From: Chloroflexota bacterium
Lineage (GTDB): Bacteria > Chloroflexota > Anaerolineae > UBA4142
DNA: 7,565 nucleotides
NCBI GenBank assembly: GCA_016199405.1
Contig: JACQGS010000306.1
Location: 1-7,565 of the forward strand
Direction of reading: 5' to 3'
The stretch's first letter is position 1. Every line of letters begins with the position of its first letter. The translations under genes were made by a program, and so were the position numbers. Shown piece after piece: positions 6,166 through 7,565 of this stretch. Under the pieces are notes generated by a model. The model saw only the letters and a list, made by a program, of their open reading frames with translations. It did no database searches and was not told the DNA's origin.

Positions 6166-6194
6166 AATATAGCACAGGTGAATTCATTTGGCAA
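6166..6194 (-). promoter_or_regulatory. Promoter of tRNA-Thr
   Basis: On the minus strand TTGCCA (6189-6194) and TATATT (6166-6171) are separated by 17 bases. The predicted start is only a few bases before the mature 5' end, leaving a very short leader. Confidence 0.65.
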
Positions 6195-6200
6195 AGAAAA

Positions 6201-6262
6201 TGCAAGTCGCAAGTTGCAGGTCGCAGGCGAGTTGAGACCGGCGTCCTGAGACCTGCGACTTG
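6201..6262. repeat. YGCARGT heptad repeats with inverted partner
   Basis: Four consecutive heptads (tgcaagt, cgcaagt, tgcaggt, cgcaggc) occupy 6201-6228. An opposed pair of units, acctgcgacttg (6251-6262), can fold back on them. The element abuts the Rid gene stop codon and lies upstream of the tRNA promoter. Its design (7-base units with purine or pyrimidine alternatives, opposed arms) matches the repeat between hybA and hybB although the base sequence differs. Confidence 0.7.
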
Positions 6263-6649
6263 TTACTCCAGCACCGCCTCCGCCTCAATCTCGACCAGCA
6301 TCTCCGGCATAATCAACGCGCTGACCTGCACCATGCTCGTCGCTGGGCGAATGTCCGCGAAAAATTCGCCATGCGCCTTGCCGATTTTTTCCCACTCGGC
6401 GATGTTCGTCACATAGATGCGCGTCCGCACGACATCGCGCAAATGCGCGCCGGCTTGCGCGAGCGCGCGTTCGATGTTTTGGATCGTCTGCACCGTTTGC
6501 GCGTACGCATCGCCAATGCCGACCAGATCGCCCCGCGCATCCGTCGCGGTGGTGCCGGAAACATGAATCGTATTGCCGATGCGCACCGCGCGCGAATAAC
6601 CGACGAGCGGCTCCCAGCGCGTGCCGGAGGAAATGTTTTGGCGGGACAT
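6263..6649 (-). CDS. Rid/YjgF/YER057c/UK114-family protein
   Basis: A 128-residue protein with the Rid trimer-fold signature: RIGNTIHVSGTTA (23-35), AYAQTVQTIQNIERALAQAG (49-68), RTRIYVTNI (75-83) and RPATSMVQVSAL (101-112) with VEIEAEAV (119-126). Archetypal RidA hydrolyses reactive enamine/imine intermediates from PLP enzymes using an arginine (R105 in E. coli). Aligning the PA-x-S-x-V motif places T104 at that position, so this is probably not an archetypal 2-aminoacrylate deaminase but one of the non-RidA subfamilies, whose substrates are mostly unknown. The ATG has no strong ribosome-binding site, and a 15-bp hairpin ends 9 bases upstream of it. The gene follows mscL by 47 bases and may be read from the mscL promoter. 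It has no obvious link to the redox cluster. Confidence 0.92.
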   Translation of the reverse strand: MSRQNISSGTRWEPLVGYSRAVRIGNTIHVSGTTATDARGDLVGIGDAYAQTVQTIQNIERALAQAGAHLRDVVRTRIYVTNIAEWEKIGKAHGEFFADIRPATSMVQVSALIMPEMLVEIEAEAVLE

Positions 6650-6658
6650 GTTTCGTCA

Positions 6659-6691
6659 AGACCTGCGAGGTTTCAGAAACCTCGCAGGTCT
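6659..6691. repeat. Perfect 15-bp-stem hairpin between mscL and the Rid gene
   Basis: AGACCTGCGAGGTTT (6659-6673) and its exact reverse complement (6677-6691) are separated by CAG. No T-run follows on either strand, so it is more likely a dispersed palindromic repeat than a terminator, although it may shorten or protect mscL mRNA or hinder initiation at the Rid start. The CCTGCGA core is shared with the repeat on the other side of the Rid gene. Confidence 0.85.
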
Positions 6692-6696
6692 CACAC

Positions 6697-7125
6697 TTAG
6701 ATTTGCGATGTACAATTGGGACAGCGCGTTGCCTTGAGCGCAATCGTCGAAAAACAAAACTGGCATTCTTTCGTCGTCGGCGCGGCAACGGGCGCGGGCT
6801 TGGTCGTCAGCCGGCTGATTTGCTGAATCAGCACGTACAGCACGAGCGCGACAATCAAAAACTCAAAGATCGTATTCAGAAAAAGCCCGTAATTGATCGT
6901 CACCGCGCCGGCTTTTTTCGCGTCGGCGAGCGTGGTGAAGGACGCACCGGACAAATTCAAATAGAGATTTGAAAAATCCACTTTGCCCAGCGCCAAACCG
7001 ATCGGCGGCATGATAATATCGTTCACGAGTGACGACACAATCTTGGCGAACGCCGCGCCGATGATAAAGCCGACGGCAAGGTCAATCACATTGCCGCGCA
7101 AGATGAACGTCTTCAAGCCCCCCAT
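6697..7125 (-). CDS. mscL: Large-conductance mechanosensitive channel with C-terminal zinc ribbon
   Basis: Homopentameric inner-membrane channel that opens under membrane tension to release solutes on osmotic downshock. The protein has 142 residues. The N-terminal amphipathic helix and first pore helix carry the family signature (FILRGNVIDLAVGFIIGAAF, 7-26, then IVSSLVNDIIMPPIG). A periplasmic loop (about 45-78) and second helix (about 80-102, ending VLYVLIQQISRL) follow. In place of the usual charged C-terminal bundle, a proline/alanine linker leads to C121-x2-C124 and C135-x2-C138, a probable zinc ribbon. The start follows AAGGAGG with 8-base spacing, downstream of a near-consensus promoter. 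Confidence 0.96.
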   Translation of the reverse strand: MGGLKTFILRGNVIDLAVGFIIGAAFAKIVSSLVNDIIMPPIGLALGKVDFSNLYLNLSGASFTTLADAKKAGAVTINYGLFLNTIFEFLIVALVLYVLIQQISRLTTKPAPVAAPTTKECQFCFSTIALKATRCPNCTSQI

Positions 7126-7154
7126 AGGTTTTGCCTCCTTGATAAATTTTGGAA

Positions 7155-7183
7155 ATTTTAACGCGTCAAAACAATTTTGTCAA
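7155..7183 (-). promoter_or_regulatory. Strong sigma-70-type promoter of mscL
   Basis: On the minus strand TTGACA (7178-7183) and TAAAAT (7155-7160) are separated by 17 bases. The -35 box is perfect and the -10 box matches 5 of 6. The AAGGAGG site (7134-7140) and mscL start lie just downstream, giving a short leader. Confidence 0.82.
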
Positions 7184-7190
7184 CCAGTTA

Positions 7191-7311
7191 TTCACTGGTG
7201 ATTACCCAAAGTCCAAAACCAACCGCAGAGAACGCAGAGGCGCAGAGCCGAAAAATGGTTTTCTCTGCGTCTCTGTGCCTCTGCGGTGAGTTATGGGTAA
7301 CCACCAGTCAA
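7191..7311. repeat. 121-bp imperfect inverted repeat between divergent promoters
   Basis: The outer arms 7191-7208 and 7294-7311 are 16/18 reverse-complementary. The inner arms 7223-7247 and 7263-7286 contain CGCAGAG units (7224-7230, 7233-7239, 7241-7247 on the left) and pair with few mismatches. The centre is a 15-base A/T-rich loop. The element has no coding frame and lies just upstream of both the mscL promoter and the plus-strand promoter at 7319. A non-autonomous mobile remnant (MITE-like) or dispersed palindrome is likely. Confidence 0.75.
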
Positions 7312-7318
7312 TAGCCGA

Positions 7319-7347
7319 TTGACGCGCTGGCAAAATCATGTTACAGT
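7319..7347 (+). promoter_or_regulatory. Promoter of the right-edge leader
   Basis: TTGACG (7319-7324) and TACAGT (7342-7347) are separated by 17 bases; matches to consensus are 5/6 and 4/6. The predicted start is about 20 bases before the leader's reading frame. Confidence 0.6.
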
Positions 7348-7375
7348 AGCGCCATTCTAGACAAGGAGGCGCAGA

Positions 7376-7441
7376 ATGTCAGTCCAATTTGAAAAACGCA
7401 ATTCAATGCTCTGGCACGGTGTGCCTTCGGCGCGCGCTTAA
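7376..7441 (+). CDS. Putative 21-residue leader peptide
   Basis: A short frame begins with ATG six bases after a perfect AAGGAGG (7363-7369) and ends with TAA. Its second half reads MLWHGVPSARA. It has no membrane segment or recognised domain. The strong ribosome-binding site, the promoter upstream and the terminator about 65 bases downstream suggest a regulatory leader peptide, not a functional small protein. It has no run of one amino acid (single Trp, single His, two Arg, two Phe-or-Leu codons), so classical amino-acid attenuation cannot be assigned. Codons for WHGVP overlap the small hairpin GGCAC-GGT-GTGCC (7413-7425), so ribosome position would change RNA folding. Confidence 0.5.
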   Translation: MSVQFEKRNSMLWHGVPSARA

Positions 7442-7506
7442 ATTTGCGATTTCGATTTTGCCGTTCAACCGGCGATCGGTTGGATGGTCTACTTTTCAGT
7501 TTTCAG

Positions 7507-7548
7507 CGAGCCGCTCGGCACACGATGTCCGCGCGGCTCGTTTCTTTT
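7507..7548 (+). terminator. Intrinsic terminator, probable attenuator
   Basis: The stem CGAGCCGC (7507-7514) / GCGGCTCG (7533-7540) continues inward, with one mismatch and one bulge, through CGG/CCG and ACA/TGT to a CGA loop. It is followed by TTTCTTTT. GGCACAC (7517-7523) inside the hairpin is exactly complementary to GTGTGCC (7419-7425) inside the leader frame, a possible antiterminator pairing. The controlled gene would start beyond the window. Confidence 0.75.
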
Positions 7549-7565
7549 GGCGAGCCACGCGTTCA

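Noticed and set aside
6659..6691. Hairpin after mscL as an intrinsic terminator
   Set aside because: The stem is perfect but no T-run follows on the minus strand, and the same core recurs beyond the Rid gene, so a repeat explains it better.
7191..7311. CRISPR array in the repeat-rich right region
   Set aside because: The units are 7 bases with no constant-length unique spacers, arms are inverted rather than direct, and there are no cas genes.
7355..7548. T-box or other known riboswitch upstream of the terminator
   Set aside because: No T-box AGGGTGGNACCGCG-like sequence or other aptamer core is recognisable; a translated leader with alternative pairing fits better.

Overview
The window reads as chromosomal DNA of an uncultured, moderately GC-rich bacterium, most likely a member of the Chloroflexota (Anaerolineae-like). 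This is an inference from gene content (NarL-type histidine kinase with a cache domain, HybA/HybB-type redox subunits, zinc-ribbon MscL), from a tRNA without an encoded CCA end, and from short heptad-type intergenic repeats. No marker gene here settles it. Every recognised protein gene and the tRNA lie on the minus strand. The only plus-strand transcription unit I can support begins near the right edge.

Reading in the direction of transcription (right to left): mscL (7125-6697) has a near-consensus promoter and encodes a mechanosensitive channel with a C-terminal zinc ribbon. A Rid/YjgF-family gene (6649-6263) follows and is flanked by repeat hairpins. Next comes tRNA-Thr(CGT) (6156-6085) with its own promoter and a strong terminator, then a second hairpin. 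A redox cluster follows: a small membrane protein with a six-cysteine 'two-CW'-like tail (5884-5525), a Tat-exported 16-cysteine ferredoxin-like HybA protein (5421-4516), a HybB/NrfD membrane subunit with an unusual N-terminal extension (4452-2878), and a 47-residue TatA that is easily missed (2819-2676). After a further 125 bases comes a two-component pair: a histidine kinase whose extracytoplasmic sensor carries a CxxCH haem-c motif (2550-640), and a NarL/FixJ response regulator (628-65) whose DNA-binding domain is cut off at a sequence junction near position 133.

The cluster forms a plausible unit. HybA would be an extracytoplasmic electron-transfer protein carrying four 4Fe-4S clusters, exported by a Tat system for which the cluster supplies its own TatA. 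HybB would exchange electrons with the quinone pool. The small Cys-rich protein would be an accessory membrane subunit. The haem-type kinase would sense redox state or a gas ligand and control expression. No catalytic subunit (hydrogenase or molybdopterin enzyme) is present. The most distinctive observation is that the membrane segment of the small two-CW protein resembles two tandem segments in the N-terminal extension of HybB, as though one anchor module had been used three times in the operon.

The intergenic regions are unusually rich in structure: a REP/MITE-like 75-bp palindrome (5445-5519), a heptad-repeat hairpin that encodes the end of HybA (4464-4526), two hairpin repeats around the Rid gene, and a 121-bp imperfect inverted repeat (7191-7311) between the divergent mscL and right-edge promoters. 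The right edge holds a promoter, a strong ribosome-binding site, a 21-codon reading frame and a well-formed terminator with competing pairings. This arrangement resembles a transcription attenuator for a gene beyond the window.
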